Part shown: one piece after another, positions 34,906 through 42,812 of the stretch
Layout of the letters: every line of letters begins with the position of its first letter
Numbering within the stretch: the first letter of the stretch is position 1
Assembly: GCA_017483765.1 (NCBI GenBank)
Contig: JAFUVE010000083.1
Span: 1-43,462 of the forward strand
Source: Bacteroidaceae bacterium
GTDB taxonomy: Bacteria > Bacteroidota > Bacteroidia > Bacteroidales > Bacteroidaceae
Length of the DNA: 43,462 nt
Reading direction: 5' to 3'
The notes under the pieces: model-generated
What the model was told of the DNA's origin: nothing
The model's database searches: none
The model's input: only the letters and a program-made list of their open reading frames with translations
Position numbers and translations under genes: made by a program

Positions 34906-36021
34906 TTACTGAACCACTACCACTTCGCGGCCGTTGGCCAGTCGCGACATGCCGGCAACGACCACGTCGTCTCCGTCGTTCACACCAGAAATAATCTCAA
35001 ACTTGTCGCCCACGTGCTGTCCGAGTTCCACCTTGTTGTAGGACACTTTTCCGTCCTTGTAGACATAGACATAGCGGTCGCCGGCTCCGATTTGCTTTAC
35101 GATGGCGATGTCGGGCACGAGCACATGCACGGACGACGACATGTTGATTCTCGCACGTGCGTACATTCCCGGTCTGATTTGCTGCTTGTCGTTCGACATG
35201 AAAATCTCTACAGGGAAAGTGTGGGTCTGCTGGTCGATGGTGGGATACTTGGTTACGACAGTACCTCTGAACAGCTGGTCCTGATAGGCGTCGAGGGTGA
35301 CGTCAACTCCCATACCTTGCTGAACGATGTCGTAGTATGACTCCGACACCTTGATGATAAGTTTCACGGGGTTGGTCTGCTCGATGGTGAGGATAGGCTG
35401 AGCGGCATACATGTCTCCGTCGTCGTAGTTACGTGCCGTGACAATTCCGTCCATTGGAGCCACAAGGCGGGTGTTGGTGTTGAGCAGGTTGAGCTGTGAC
35501 TTCAGCACGTCGAGCTGGTGCTGTGCGTTGTCGAAGGCGATGACGGTCTGGTCGTACTGCAGTTTGGCCATATCATATTCCGACTTGGAAATGCCGCCCA
35601 CATTATACAGTTCCGCCGTGCGGTTGAACTCCACCTTCTGGTTCTCCATCTGCAGTCGGGCGTTCTCGATGGCAAGCTGCTGGTTCTGAATCTGGATGTT
35701 GCTCTGCGTGATGCTCGACTTGTCGAGGTCCACACATACCTGTCCTTTACGAACGTAATCGCCCACGTCGAAATAGATTTTTTCGATACGGTAAGGCGCG
35801 TTCGGGGAGATGTTGTTCTTCAGGTTGCTCTCCACGGTACCCGTGTAGGTCTCGGTCTGTGATACGTTCTGAGCCATCACACGCTCGATTTTCACCTGTG
35901 GTTTTTCTTGCTGAGGAGCTGCAGCTGCGGGTGCTTTTGAGTCCTCCTCTTTTTTCTGGCCACAAGCAACGGCAGCCAGTGCCATCGTTATCGCCATTGC
36001 GTTTCTGAAAAATCTATTCAT
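34906..36021 (-). CDS. HlyD/AcrA-type periplasmic adaptor lipoprotein
   Basis: 371 residues. A lipoprotein signal ends at Cys20 (LAAVAC). Then follow a barrel-sandwich lipoyl half (RIEKIYFDVGDYVRKGQVCVDL), a coiled-coil hairpin (about 105-175, rich in Gln, Asn and Leu), the second lipoyl half (RLVAPMDGIVTARNYDDGD) and beta-barrel domains. It bridges the RND pump and the TolC channel. It lies between the genes for those two proteins on the same strand, 71 bases before the pump gene. Confidence 0.95.
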   Translation of the reverse strand: MNRFFRNAMAITMALAAVACGQKKEEDSKAPAAAAPQQEKPQVKIERVMAQNVSQTETYTGTVESNLKNNISPNAPYRIEKIYFDVGDYVRKGQVCVDLDKSSITQSNIQIQNQQLAIENARLQMENQKVEFNRTAELYNVGGISKSEYDMAKLQYDQTVIAFDNAQHQLDVLKSQLNLLNTNTRLVAPMDGIVTARNYDDGDMYAAQPILTIEQTNPVKLIIKVSESYYDIVQQGMGVDVTLDAYQDQLFRGTVVTKYPTIDQQTHTFPVEIFMSNDKQQIRPGMYARARINMSSSVHVLVPDIAIVKQIGAGDRYVYVYKDGKVSYNKVELGQHVGDKFEIISGVNDGDDVVVAGMSRLANGREVVVVQ

Positions 36022-36075
36022 AACTATAGTTGAGAGTTTTTTGTTGAATGTTTATAGTTTAAAATCGAATGATGC

Positions 36076-36105
36076 AGTAGAGACGCCCCGCGGGGCGTCT
36101 TGTAA
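36076..36105. repeat. Palindromic repeat element, copy D
   Basis: AGACGCCCC and GGGGCGTCT with a CG centre, so this copy is a perfect uninterrupted palindrome. It lies inside the efflux operon between the TolC and adaptor genes, 40 bases after the TolC stop, so if it ends transcription it would lower pump relative to channel. Confidence 0.8.
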
Positions 36106-36145
36106 CTGAATCCATCCGCATATCCGCATGATAAAGTTCAAAGAC

Positions 36146-37483
36146 TCATTTCAAATATGTCTCCTTTCCGAGCGTGTAGTCGAAGTCCGACTTGCTGGTG
36201 AGGTAGTCATAGATGGACTGGTTGTAGGTGAGCTGGGCCTGGGTGAGTGCCGTCTGGCTCTGGTTCACCTCGAGGATGGTGCCCCGCCCCACCTCATATC
36301 GTTTGTTGGATATTGACAATGCCTTTTCTGCCTGAGCCACGGCGATGGAGTTGCTGTTCACCTGTGCGAGGCTCGACATCATGTTGGTGCGGTAGCTGTC
36401 AGCTGCCATGTTGAGGTTGCGCAGCGTGTTCGTGCGGTTGTCCTCCAGCTCAGCCATCTGAAGCTTTATGTTTTTCAGTCTCGACCAGTTAGATGCCCTG
36501 AATATAGGCACTGACACGTTGATAGTGAACGATGCACTTGGCGAGTAGCTGTAGTTCCAGAACTCCCAGTTGTTGTTGTAGAGCGACTGGTATTGAGCCG
36601 CCAGAGTGAACGAGACGGTAGGCAGGAAAGCCGCTTTTGCCACTTTGTATGAGCGGTCGAGCAGGCTCTGGCTGAGGTCGAACTGGCGCATGGCGGAGTT
36701 GTCGAGCAACTGGCGTTCCTGGTCGAGCAGTTGTGGTATGACGATTTGTGCCTCATAGTTTTCAAGTCGGTCGTCGATGGCCAGACGGATGTTGGCTGTG
36801 ACGCCCATGAGGACTTTGAGCTGGAGCATGGCCAGTGTCTCTCCGTTTTCGGCCGAAACCATGGATGAGTTCATCGACCTCATCTGAACCTCAGCCGACA
36901 ACTTGTCGTACTCGCTGACTTTTCCCACGCGCTCGCGCTCGCTGATGATGTCGTAGTTGAGCTTCGAAGTCTCGTAGCTCTGCTTCATCACGAGATAGGA
37001 GTCCTTCGCCAGCAGGGCCTGATAGTATGCTTTTGTCACCTGGTTGATCAGTTCCAGTTTTGAGCCGCGTGCTTTCTCCTGAGCCAGCTTGATGTCCTCC
37101 TTGGTGAGCTTCATGTTCTGATAGACCGTCGGGGCGAATATGGGCACGTTGAGCGATGCTCCGACATTGACGGTATTGGTGTTGTCGCGTCCCATCTTGA
37201 AGCTGTTGTCGCCCAGCTTCATCTCGGCGGCGAGCAGCGTGTGCTGAAGCGATCCGTTCACTGCAATCTCGGGCAGAAGTGCCTGCCAGGCTTCTTCGTC
37301 GGCGAGCACCTTCAGCTCCACTTCTTTCTCAGCCACGCGTATGGTGGGATTCTCATCGAGAGCGATGGCTATGGCTTTCTCGAGGTTGACATGCAGCATG
37401 CCGTCGTTCGAGCTGTAAGACTGTTGGGCCGATGCAGTCAGCACCGACGCCGTCATGAATATTCCCAAAAACAAAGATTTCAT
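36146..37483 (-). CDS. TolC family outer-membrane efflux channel
   Basis: 445 residues with a signal peptide (about 1-19, ending TASAQ). Two homologous halves of long amphipathic helices with Gln, Asn and Ala are visible (about 35-225 and 245-440), as in OEP/TolC proteins. The repeat starts LEKAIAIALDENPTIRVAEKE in the first half, and the second half ends RGTILEVNQSQTALTQAQLTYNQ. It forms the trimeric exit duct for the RND pump. It is the first structural gene behind the TetR regulator, 136 bases away. Confidence 0.95.
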   Translation of the reverse strand: MKSLFLGIFMTASVLTASAQQSYSSNDGMLHVNLEKAIAIALDENPTIRVAEKEVELKVLADEEAWQALLPEIAVNGSLQHTLLAAEMKLGDNSFKMGRDNTNTVNVGASLNVPIFAPTVYQNMKLTKEDIKLAQEKARGSKLELINQVTKAYYQALLAKDSYLVMKQSYETSKLNYDIISERERVGKVSEYDKLSAEVQMRSMNSSMVSAENGETLAMLQLKVLMGVTANIRLAIDDRLENYEAQIVIPQLLDQERQLLDNSAMRQFDLSQSLLDRSYKVAKAAFLPTVSFTLAAQYQSLYNNNWEFWNYSYSPSASFTINVSVPIFRASNWSRLKNIKLQMAELEDNRTNTLRNLNMAADSYRTNMMSSLAQVNSNSIAVAQAEKALSISNKRYEVGRGTILEVNQSQTALTQAQLTYNQSIYDYLTSKSDFDYTLGKETYLK

Positions 37484-37486
37484 ATG

Positions 37487-37560
37487 TTTAGAGTTGAGAG
37501 TTTAGAGTTGAGTGTTTAGGGTTGAGAGTGAAGTTGCTTTGAATTCAGCGGAGAGTTTAG
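37487..37560. repeat. GTTGAGAGTTTAGA-type tandem tract
   Basis: Three to four imperfect units of about 14-15 bases fill much of the gap between the TetR and TolC genes. The same sequence type occurs at 5823-5850. Confidence 0.55.
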
Positions 37561-37619
37561 AGCTCCTTATGGATTCTCACAGCCTGATACCGTCTTCACG
37601 ATTATTTGCTGCGACACGC

Positions 37620-38426
37620 TCACGTGGATTTGGTTTTTTCAATGATGCGGTCGAGCATTTCGAGTCCTTTCTCCGTGCAGCATCCCCTGAAGGATATGAT
37701 CTGCAACGTGTTGAGCATGTCGCTCAGCTTGTATTTCTTGTAGAGTTCCAGTTTGACGATGCTCATGAACTGTGCTCCGTAGGCCTCGAGCAGCATGGGG
37801 TAGTTGAAGTCTGGAATGAGATATCCGTCGTTCACACACTTCTGAATCACCTCCATCGCACGGCTGTTGCGCTCCTCCGTGGTCTCCTCGAAAAAGCGCA
37901 TCAACTTGGGATATTTGAATGCCTCGGAGAAGAAGACAGGATTGACATTTTCCGATTCTTTTATTCGTTCGGCAAAAAGTCGCACATAGGTCTCGAGACT
38001 GAGAGTTGTCTCACGGTGGATGAGCTCCACCTCCTTGTGCTTGGCATCAAACCTGTGTCTGAAACACTCCACGATGAGCGTCTCCTTGTCCTCAAACATC
38101 TCATAGAGTGTGCGCTTGGAAATGGAGAAATGTGATGAGATGTCGTCCACCTTCACCTTCTTCAGTCCCAAACGGATAAATTCCGTCCACGCATAGTCCA
38201 ATATGTCGCGGCGCAGCTCTTTCTGGCTGTCTGAAATGTGTTCCAAGTTAAAACTCGTCTTTTTACAAATCTTTTTACTAATCAATCCCTTAGTTGCACC
38301 GGCACATGAATTCTCCGTATCTGAACATGGTGAGCACCAGTCGTAGAAGCCAAAGGAACGGCTTTGTCTTAGGCTCTCAGTCCGACAAAAAAAACGCCGA
38401 CAACAACCGGGAAAATGCCTTTGCAA
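37620..38426 (-). CDS. TetR/AcrR-family transcriptional regulator of the efflux operon
   Basis: The helix-turn-helix is clear: ILDYAWTEFIRLGLKKVKVDDISSHFSISKRTLYEMFEDKETL, with the recognition helix at SISKRTLYEMF; a variable helical ligand-binding domain follows. The start is uncertain. The only in-frame ATG is at 38426, which gives 268 residues, 60-70 more than usual, with an N-terminus containing seven Cys including CSPC (31-34) that does not look like a TetR protein. TTG codons at 38285 and 38246 would give more typical lengths (about 221 and 208). However, the promoter at 38453-38483 places the transcript start only about 20 bases before the ATG. It probably represses the downstream TolC-HlyD-RND-PII genes and itself. 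Confidence 0.85.
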   Translation of the reverse strand: MQRHFPGCCRRFFCRTESLRQSRSFGFYDWCSPCSDTENSCAGATKGLISKKICKKTSFNLEHISDSQKELRRDILDYAWTEFIRLGLKKVKVDDISSHFSISKRTLYEMFEDKETLIVECFRHRFDAKHKEVELIHRETTLSLETYVRLFAERIKESENVNPVFFSEAFKYPKLMRFFEETTEERNSRAMEVIQKCVNDGYLIPDFNYPMLLEAYGAQFMSIVKLELYKKYKLSDMLNTLQIISFRGCCTEKGLEMLDRIIEKTKST

Positions 38427-38452
38427 TCCTTTGCCCAGGCCTTTTTGAATTG

Positions 38453-38492
38453 CAAAGTTACTCAGAAAACTTTTAACGTCAAAAAAGTTTTC
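38453..38492 (-). promoter_or_regulatory. TetR gene promoter with overlapping operator-like inverted repeat
   Basis: On the minus strand TTTG (38483-38480), 19 bases, TAACTTTG (38460-38453): an exact Bacteroidota promoter. GAAAACTTTT (38465-38474) and AAAAGTTTTC (38483-38492) form a perfect 10-base inverted repeat with an 8-base spacer that covers the -33 box. This is the right size and place for an autoregulatory TetR operator. It is inference that the neighbouring TetR binds here. Confidence 0.7.
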
Positions 38493-38519
38493 AATGTATT
38501 TATTACACTATTGTGAAAA

Positions 38520-38533
38520 TTAACGTTCGTTAA
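38520..38533. promoter_or_regulatory. Second small palindrome upstream of the TetR gene
   Basis: TTAACG-TT-CGTTAA is a perfect 14-base palindrome 28 bases beyond the inverted repeat at 38465-38492. It lies between the divergent TetR and LOG genes. The rest of the gap up to 38751 shows no gene. Confidence 0.45.
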
Positions 38534-38751
38534 CAGAGGCGTTTCGCACTTCTTCTGCTGCCATTAGCAATATTGCAGCAGTTCGTTTTTTCGTCCACGG
38601 CAGCGGTTTACTTTTATTGATAAAACAGAAATCAGAGGCATAGGCAGTCCCTGCTGCCTAAACCGAGAGGAAAAAACAGCTTGTTTTTGACAAAACCGTG
38701 AGGATAAGACTGAACTTGGTTTATGTGGACAAAAGGTTTTTCTGGCTTGGA

Positions 38752-38783
38752 TTTGTATTTCTCATGATAGTTTCGTAACTTTG
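38752..38783 (+). promoter_or_regulatory. Promoter of the LOG-family gene
   Basis: TTTG (38752-38755), 20 bases, TAACTTTG (38776-38783). Transcription would start near 38788, giving a leader of about 60 bases before the ATG at 38850. Confidence 0.7.
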
Positions 38784-38849
38784 CACAGAGATAAATTCAC
38801 CTAATAAAATGACAGCAAGCGCCTGTCCGTCCTAAATCCTCATACCACT

Positions 38850-39833
38850 ATGATCAACGACATCAACACCAGCAACATCATGTCCGTCATCGACTATCTG
38901 AAGGGCGTACCGTTCAATGTGAACCGAAAAGGTCTTTATTCCCCGTTTGAGCTCTACGAGGGATTCGACCCGGATGACGCATCCACATTCAACACTTGCT
39001 ACGACACACGAGTATACCGACATTTCATCGACAGAGGCAAGCGTGCACGCAGCGTGGAGGAGTCGCTGGCACGCACGCTCCACGACCACGGAATTCACAC
39101 TGCCCTCGACGAGTTCTTCAGCAAGCACGACCATCTGCTCTGCATCGGCGTGATGGGAGGCCACGCGCTGCTGCGCACCGACCCCATGTTCCGCAACGTG
39201 GCATGCCTGAGCAAACGGCTCACGCAGATGGGGTTCTTCATGCTGAGCGGCGGGGGTCCAGGCGCAATGGAGGCAACGCACCTCGGCGCATGGATGGCAG
39301 GCTGCCACGACGAGGAGTTGGACGATGCCTTGCAGATGCTGGCGGTGGCCCCGAGCTTCAAGGACGAAGGATGGGTGGCGTCGGCTTTCCGTGTGATGCG
39401 GAAATACCCTCAGAGGAAATACGTGAGCCTGGGCATCCCCACATGGCTCTACGGGCATGAGCCGTCGACACCATTCGCCACACACATCGCAAAGTTCTTC
39501 GAGAACAGCATCCGAGAAGACAGCATCCTAACCCTGGCGTACGGAGGAATCATCTACACACCAGGCAGTGCCGGGACGATGCAGGAGATATTCCAAGACG
39601 CTGTGCAAAACCACTATCTATCATTCGGATTCTCCAGCCCGATGGTGTTCTTCGGGCGTGAGTTCTGGACCGAGGAAATGCCGGCATACACTCTGCTGAA
39701 AGAATTGGCAGAACGGGGAAAATACAAGAACCTGCTGTTGAGCCTGACAGACGACCCGGAGGAAGCTATCGCAGAACTCATCAAGTTCCAGCATCAGGCG
39801 AATGTCTATCCCGACAAGTTCGAACTGAAATAA
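38850..39833 (+). CDS. LOG-family nucleotide phosphoribohydrolase-like protein
   Basis: 327 residues. The Rossmann-like fold of the LOG/'lysine decarboxylase-like' family shows VMGGHALLR, SGGGPGAMEA (133-142) and PGSAGTMQEIFQD (238-250), a variant of the PGGxGTxxE motif with Ser in place of the second Gly. Family members split nucleoside 5'-monophosphates into base and ribose-5-phosphate. This one is longer than minimal LOG proteins (about 190 residues), with an extra N-terminal part of about 90 residues. It is not followed by an obvious partner gene. Cytoplasmic. Family sure, substrate unknown. Confidence 0.88.
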   Translation: MINDINTSNIMSVIDYLKGVPFNVNRKGLYSPFELYEGFDPDDASTFNTCYDTRVYRHFIDRGKRARSVEESLARTLHDHGIHTALDEFFSKHDHLLCIGVMGGHALLRTDPMFRNVACLSKRLTQMGFFMLSGGGPGAMEATHLGAWMAGCHDEELDDALQMLAVAPSFKDEGWVASAFRVMRKYPQRKYVSLGIPTWLYGHEPSTPFATHIAKFFENSIREDSILTLAYGGIIYTPGSAGTMQEIFQDAVQNHYLSFGFSSPMVFFGREFWTEEMPAYTLLKELAERGKYKNLLLSLTDDPEEAIAELIKFQHQANVYPDKFELK

Positions 39834-39945
39834 GGCAGAAGTAGGAGTAAAAGTAGGAGTAAAAGAGGAAGAAAAAGAAGAAGTAGAAGAAGGAAGTAGA
39901 AGAAGGGAGTAAGAAAGATGGATAGTCCGAAACTGACACGATGTA

Positions 39946-39979
39946 TAGAAAAAAGAGGTACTTTCACAAGCACCTCTTT
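39946..39979 (-). terminator. Strong minus-strand terminator
   Basis: Read on the minus strand, AAAGAGGTGCTT (39979-39968) pairs with AAGTACCTCTTT (39963-39952) with one G-T pair and a GTGA loop, and the last T residues extend to a run of six. In the plus direction the same site has a mismatch and a poor tail. It would end transcripts from the 41509-40135 unit and from any promoter in between. Confidence 0.8.
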
Positions 39980-40028
39980 ATCTCAATAAGTATTAATTTT
40001 TTTAAGGTAAAAAGATTGTTTTTAGGAT
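39946..40028 (-). ncRNA. Candidate small RNA between convergent genes
   Basis: CAAAGTTA at 40033-40040 reads TAACTTTG on the minus strand, with a TTGG 20 bases further upstream (40064-40061). Transcription from there would start near 40028 and meet the strong terminator at 39979-39946, giving about 80 bases of RNA with no open frame. It could instead be just the 3' end of the upstream gene's transcript. The plus-strand DNA from 39838 to 39920 is a purine-rich (AGTAGAAGAAGG-type) tract with no gene. Confidence 0.4.
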
Positions 40029-40134
40029 ACTGCAAAGTTACGGCAAAGATTCGTGCCGTGCCAATGAATTTTTGTGTTATAAAACATATGTTTACGCACA
40101 CAACAAAAAAATTCCATACTTTTTTATCCTAAAA

Positions 40135-41088
40135 TTACATTTTTTCGATAAACACCGACCAAGAATCGGTGTCCGCGAGACGTTCGAGCGTGGCCCGCTT
40201 GCGCTGAACAACGGACTCGAACCGCATGAGCCTACCTTTCTGAGCCACCAGCTGGAAGCCGGCACGCGACAGGTCGTAGAGGAAGACGTTACAGTCACAA
40301 CGGTAGATGTTGAGACGCACGTTCTTCACGAGGCTGTCAGCAGAATTGAGAATAAGGGCAGAGTAAGGTATGCCCTCGTTGTCGGCCGACGGCTTATATT
40401 TAAAAGGAGAAGTCTCGCCGTCGAGCTGACATCCATGCAGGTAATAGTGGGTATGTCCGCGGGTGAGCGCATCGTCGTAACCTATCGTCAGCACCTTCTG
40501 CCTTGCCTCGTCGAGCGGTATGCCCACCATGGCGATGGCGTCGGAAGGAGCAAGCATGTCGGATGCCACGGTCGGGAACGCCACATGATAGCTCACTGTG
40601 AGCATGCTGCTCTCTTCGTCCTGAGTAATCAGGAAATCGTCGTTACCCCCCACCTGAACAAACACCTGCGGAGAGGCTTCCAAGTCAGGACAGACGAAGC
40701 CTGCGAGCGGTACAGTCTGACGGTAATAGTCAATCATGGCCATGTTTTTCAGCAGAAGGTCGGCTGTCACCCTGCCGTAGGCCGACACCTGAAGAACCTG
40801 GGCATCTGGTCCCTGGAAGTCATAGACAAATCCGCCGGGAATCTCCTTCAACCCCACATTCTTGGCATAAACCCATTCGGTCTCGCTGCAGCTCACCTGC
40901 TTAAAACCAACGGGAGCGAGCGTCTGATCCAGATAGTCAGCCACGGAAAACAAGTTGGCATTATCCCCCATCAGCTGCACACGCAGGCATATGCTCCTCA
41001 AAAGCTGAGGACTGACAGAGGGGGTCTGCGACCTTGCTGACGAAAAAGACAGCGCACAGACAAGGAAGAGAAAAAAACGGCTTATCAT
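40135..41088 (-). CDS. Secreted protein of unknown function
   Basis: 317 residues with a signal peptide (about 1-20, ending SARSQ). The mature part is a mixed alpha/beta sequence without repeats or a motif I recognise. Features are an N-terminal helical RSICLRVQLMGDNANLFSVADYL stretch, a GVFVQVGGNDDF-like strand region, and one cysteine-rich spot IYRCDCNVFLYD near the C-terminus. It follows a winged-helix-like gene by 46 bases on the same strand, so the two are probably co-transcribed. A terminator lies 156 bases downstream. No function is proposed. Confidence 0.75.
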   Translation of the reverse strand: MISRFFLFLVCALSFSSARSQTPSVSPQLLRSICLRVQLMGDNANLFSVADYLDQTLAPVGFKQVSCSETEWVYAKNVGLKEIPGGFVYDFQGPDAQVLQVSAYGRVTADLLLKNMAMIDYYRQTVPLAGFVCPDLEASPQVFVQVGGNDDFLITQDEESSMLTVSYHVAFPTVASDMLAPSDAIAMVGIPLDEARQKVLTIGYDDALTRGHTHYYLHGCQLDGETSPFKYKPSADNEGIPYSALILNSADSLVKNVRLNIYRCDCNVFLYDLSRAGFQLVAQKGRLMRFESVVQRKRATLERLADTDSWSVFIEKM

Positions 41089-41134
41089 AGTTTTTCACGC
41101 ATTCAAAAGTTCTCAATCAAAAAAAAGCCAGAAA

Positions 41135-41509
41135 TCATAGCATACCGGCAAAGAGATCCTGCATCAGGGGCTCGGCTGCCTCGCTCTTTTTCGGCCGCTG
41201 CAGGCGCGCAGGGTCGAGGTCCTCGTCGTCCCAGTCGTCGAAAGTCAGCTCCAGCTGCACGACAAAATGAGGCTTGAGGGCATACCTCCCCCACCCTCTC
41301 CGCTCGAACGGAGAACGCTTGCGACGGCTTTGCGTCCATAGGAAACGTGAGAGCGAAGCATGGATCCTGCGGAACTTATCCCCTGCGTCGAGGTCAAAGA
41401 GGCTCACCTCCCCGTTGTAGATGTAGCGGGCGATTTTTCTGACACGGAGTCCATCAGGATTATCCATGAGTAGGCGGACCATCTCGTTGTAGTGAGCATT
41501 CTTCATCAC
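41135..41509 (-). CDS. Winged-helix-like small protein (HARE-HTH-like), unknown role
   Basis: 124 residues. Residues of about 8-80 read like a HARE/winged-helix domain: NEMVRLLMDNPDGLRVRKIARYIYN, then FRRIHASLSRFLWTQ, then the wing-like SPFERRGWGRYAL. The remainder is an acidic strand/turn region (DDWDDEDLD) and a short tail LMQDLFAGML. HARE-type domains are linked to DNA binding or chromatin and restriction proteins, but the match is by eye. A perfect promoter ends just 3 bases upstream of the first ATG, so the mRNA may be leaderless or start at Met10 (41482). Confidence 0.65.
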   Translation of the reverse strand: MMKNAHYNEMVRLLMDNPDGLRVRKIARYIYNGEVSLFDLDAGDKFRRIHASLSRFLWTQSRRKRSPFERRGWGRYALKPHFVVQLELTFDDWDDEDLDPARLQRPKKSEAAEPLMQDLFAGML

Positions 41510-41511
41510 TG

Positions 41512-41542
41512 CAAATTTAAATCTTTTTACTCAAATCACAAA
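41512..41542 (-). promoter_or_regulatory. Promoter of the winged-helix/secreted protein pair
   Basis: On the minus strand TTTG (41542-41539), 19 bases, TAAATTTG (41519-41512). The predicted transcript start (about 41508) falls on the annotated ATG at 41509, which points to a leaderless message or a later start. Confidence 0.72.
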
Positions 41543-41561
41543 ATATATCAAATAAAAGATG

Positions 41562-41569
41562 TAAATTTG
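41562..41569 (+). promoter_or_regulatory. Possible -7 box of the C1 peptidase gene
   Basis: TAAATTTG fits TAnnTTTG, but no TTTG is found 19-20 bases upstream. The leader would be about 130 bases and would carry the GTCAGAC array. Confidence 0.4.
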
Positions 41570-41615
41570 CAGAAATTTTTTTGAACTTAGATTTTTTATT
41601 ATATGCTTTGAGTAA

Positions 41616-41678
41616 GTCAGACGAGTCAGACAAGTCAGACAAGTCGGACAAGTCAGACTGGTCAGACCAGTCCGACTG
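41616..41678. repeat. Nonamer array with GTCAGAC
   Basis: Seven units start at 41616, 41625, 41634, 41643, 41652, 41661 and 41670, exactly 9 bases apart; consensus GTCAGACAA with GTCGGAC and GTCCGAC variants. Units 5-7 can fold through ACTGGTC/GACCAGT. It stands directly before the C1 peptidase gene. Confidence 0.9.
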
Positions 41679-41705
41679 ACAAAAAGCACTCAACTCCACA
41701 TAAAA

Positions 41706-42788
41706 ATGAGACTAAAATTCATCCTTTTCGGACTGCTCTCAGCTGCAAGCCTCACAATGGCAGCCCAAGGCCAAGGACTCCCGAAGTTCACGACTGTAAA
41801 AGCAAACCCGATCACGAGCGTGAAGGACCAGCACCGCAGCGGCACATGTTGGTGTTACGCCACGCTGGGATTCATCGAGAGCGAGATTCTGCGCCAAAGC
41901 GGCAAGACCTACGACCTGTGCGAGATGTTTGTCGTGAACCACGACTACATGGACTGCGCCACCCACCATATGCGCATGCACGGCCTGAGCGACTTCACGG
42001 AAGGTGGGTCGGCCGACGACGTGTTCGACGTGATACGCCAGCACGGCATCTGCCCGGAGGAGGCCATGCCCGCTCCTGGTTCGCTCTGCGGCGACACGCT
42101 GGCTAACTTCACGCAGTTCCACCCCGAACTGACAAAGATGGTGAAAGCATATGCGTCGACAAAGGAGCCACATCCCGACCCGCTGTGGAAAACCACCGTG
42201 CAGAGTTTCATCGACCAGCACGTGGGAGAAAGCCCCAAAGAATTCGTCTATGAAGGCAAGACATACACCCCCCAGACTTTCGCCCAGAGTCTCGGCATCG
42301 ACTGGGACAACTACGTGAGTCTCACCAGCTTCACCCACCACCCCTTCTACCAGGATTTTGTGATTGAGGCACCCTACAAATGGAGGCTGAAGCCCAGCTA
42401 CAACATCCCCGTCGACCAGCTGATGGAGGCGCTCGACCACGCGCTGCTGAACGGATTCTGCGTGGACTGGGGAGGCGACGTGAGCGGAGACTTCTACTAT
42501 GAGGGTATCGCCATGCGCTCTGACTCAGCGGAGGTGACCCAGGAAATGCGGCAGCAGCAGTTCGACGACTGGACCTTCACCTACGACCATGTGATGCTCA
42601 TCTATGGAATCGCCCACGACGAGCATGGAAAAAAATACTACATGGTGAAGAACTCCTGGGGAAACAGGGGACATAAAGGCACATGGTATATGTCGGCCGA
42701 CTACATCAAACTCAACACCACCTACATCTACCTCTGCAAAGACGCCCTGACAGAGAATCTGAAGTCGAGAATAAACAACAGAATGTGA
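41706..42788 (+). CDS. Secreted C1-family (papain/bleomycin-hydrolase type) cysteine peptidase
   Basis: 360 residues with a signal peptide (about 1-20, ending LTMAAQ). The catalytic residues can be placed: Cys48 in SGTCWCYA, preceded by the oxyanion Gln of KDQHRSG; His295 in YDHVMLIYG; Asn316 in VKNSWG. The layout, with DLCEMFVVNHDYMD and an insert before the His, is that of aminopeptidase C/bleomycin-hydrolase-like proteins (C1B), here exported. It probably trims peptides in the periplasm or outside the cell. A 9-base array lies on each side of the gene. A DUF5020 gene follows after 128 bases on the same strand. Confidence 0.92.
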   Translation: MRLKFILFGLLSAASLTMAAQGQGLPKFTTVKANPITSVKDQHRSGTCWCYATLGFIESEILRQSGKTYDLCEMFVVNHDYMDCATHHMRMHGLSDFTEGGSADDVFDVIRQHGICPEEAMPAPGSLCGDTLANFTQFHPELTKMVKAYASTKEPHPDPLWKTTVQSFIDQHVGESPKEFVYEGKTYTPQTFAQSLGIDWDNYVSLTSFTHHPFYQDFVIEAPYKWRLKPSYNIPVDQLMEALDHALLNGFCVDWGGDVSGDFYYEGIAMRSDSAEVTQEMRQQQFDDWTFTYDHVMLIYGIAHDEHGKKYYMVKNSWGNRGHKGTWYMSADYIKLNTTYIYLCKDALTENLKSRINNRM

Positions 42789-42812
42789 AATAAAATTTGA
42801 GATTAGTAAAGA

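Noticed and set aside
40072-41040. 322-residue plus-strand frame opposite the secreted unknown protein
   Set aside because: The minus-strand frame has a signal peptide, an upstream partner, a promoter and a terminator; the plus-strand frame starts in AT-rich non-coding DNA and has no recognisable motif.
41517-41699. 60-residue minus-strand frame with repeated Ser-Asp-Leu
   Set aside because: It is the GTCAGAC array read in frame; any 9-base array gives a three-residue repeat.
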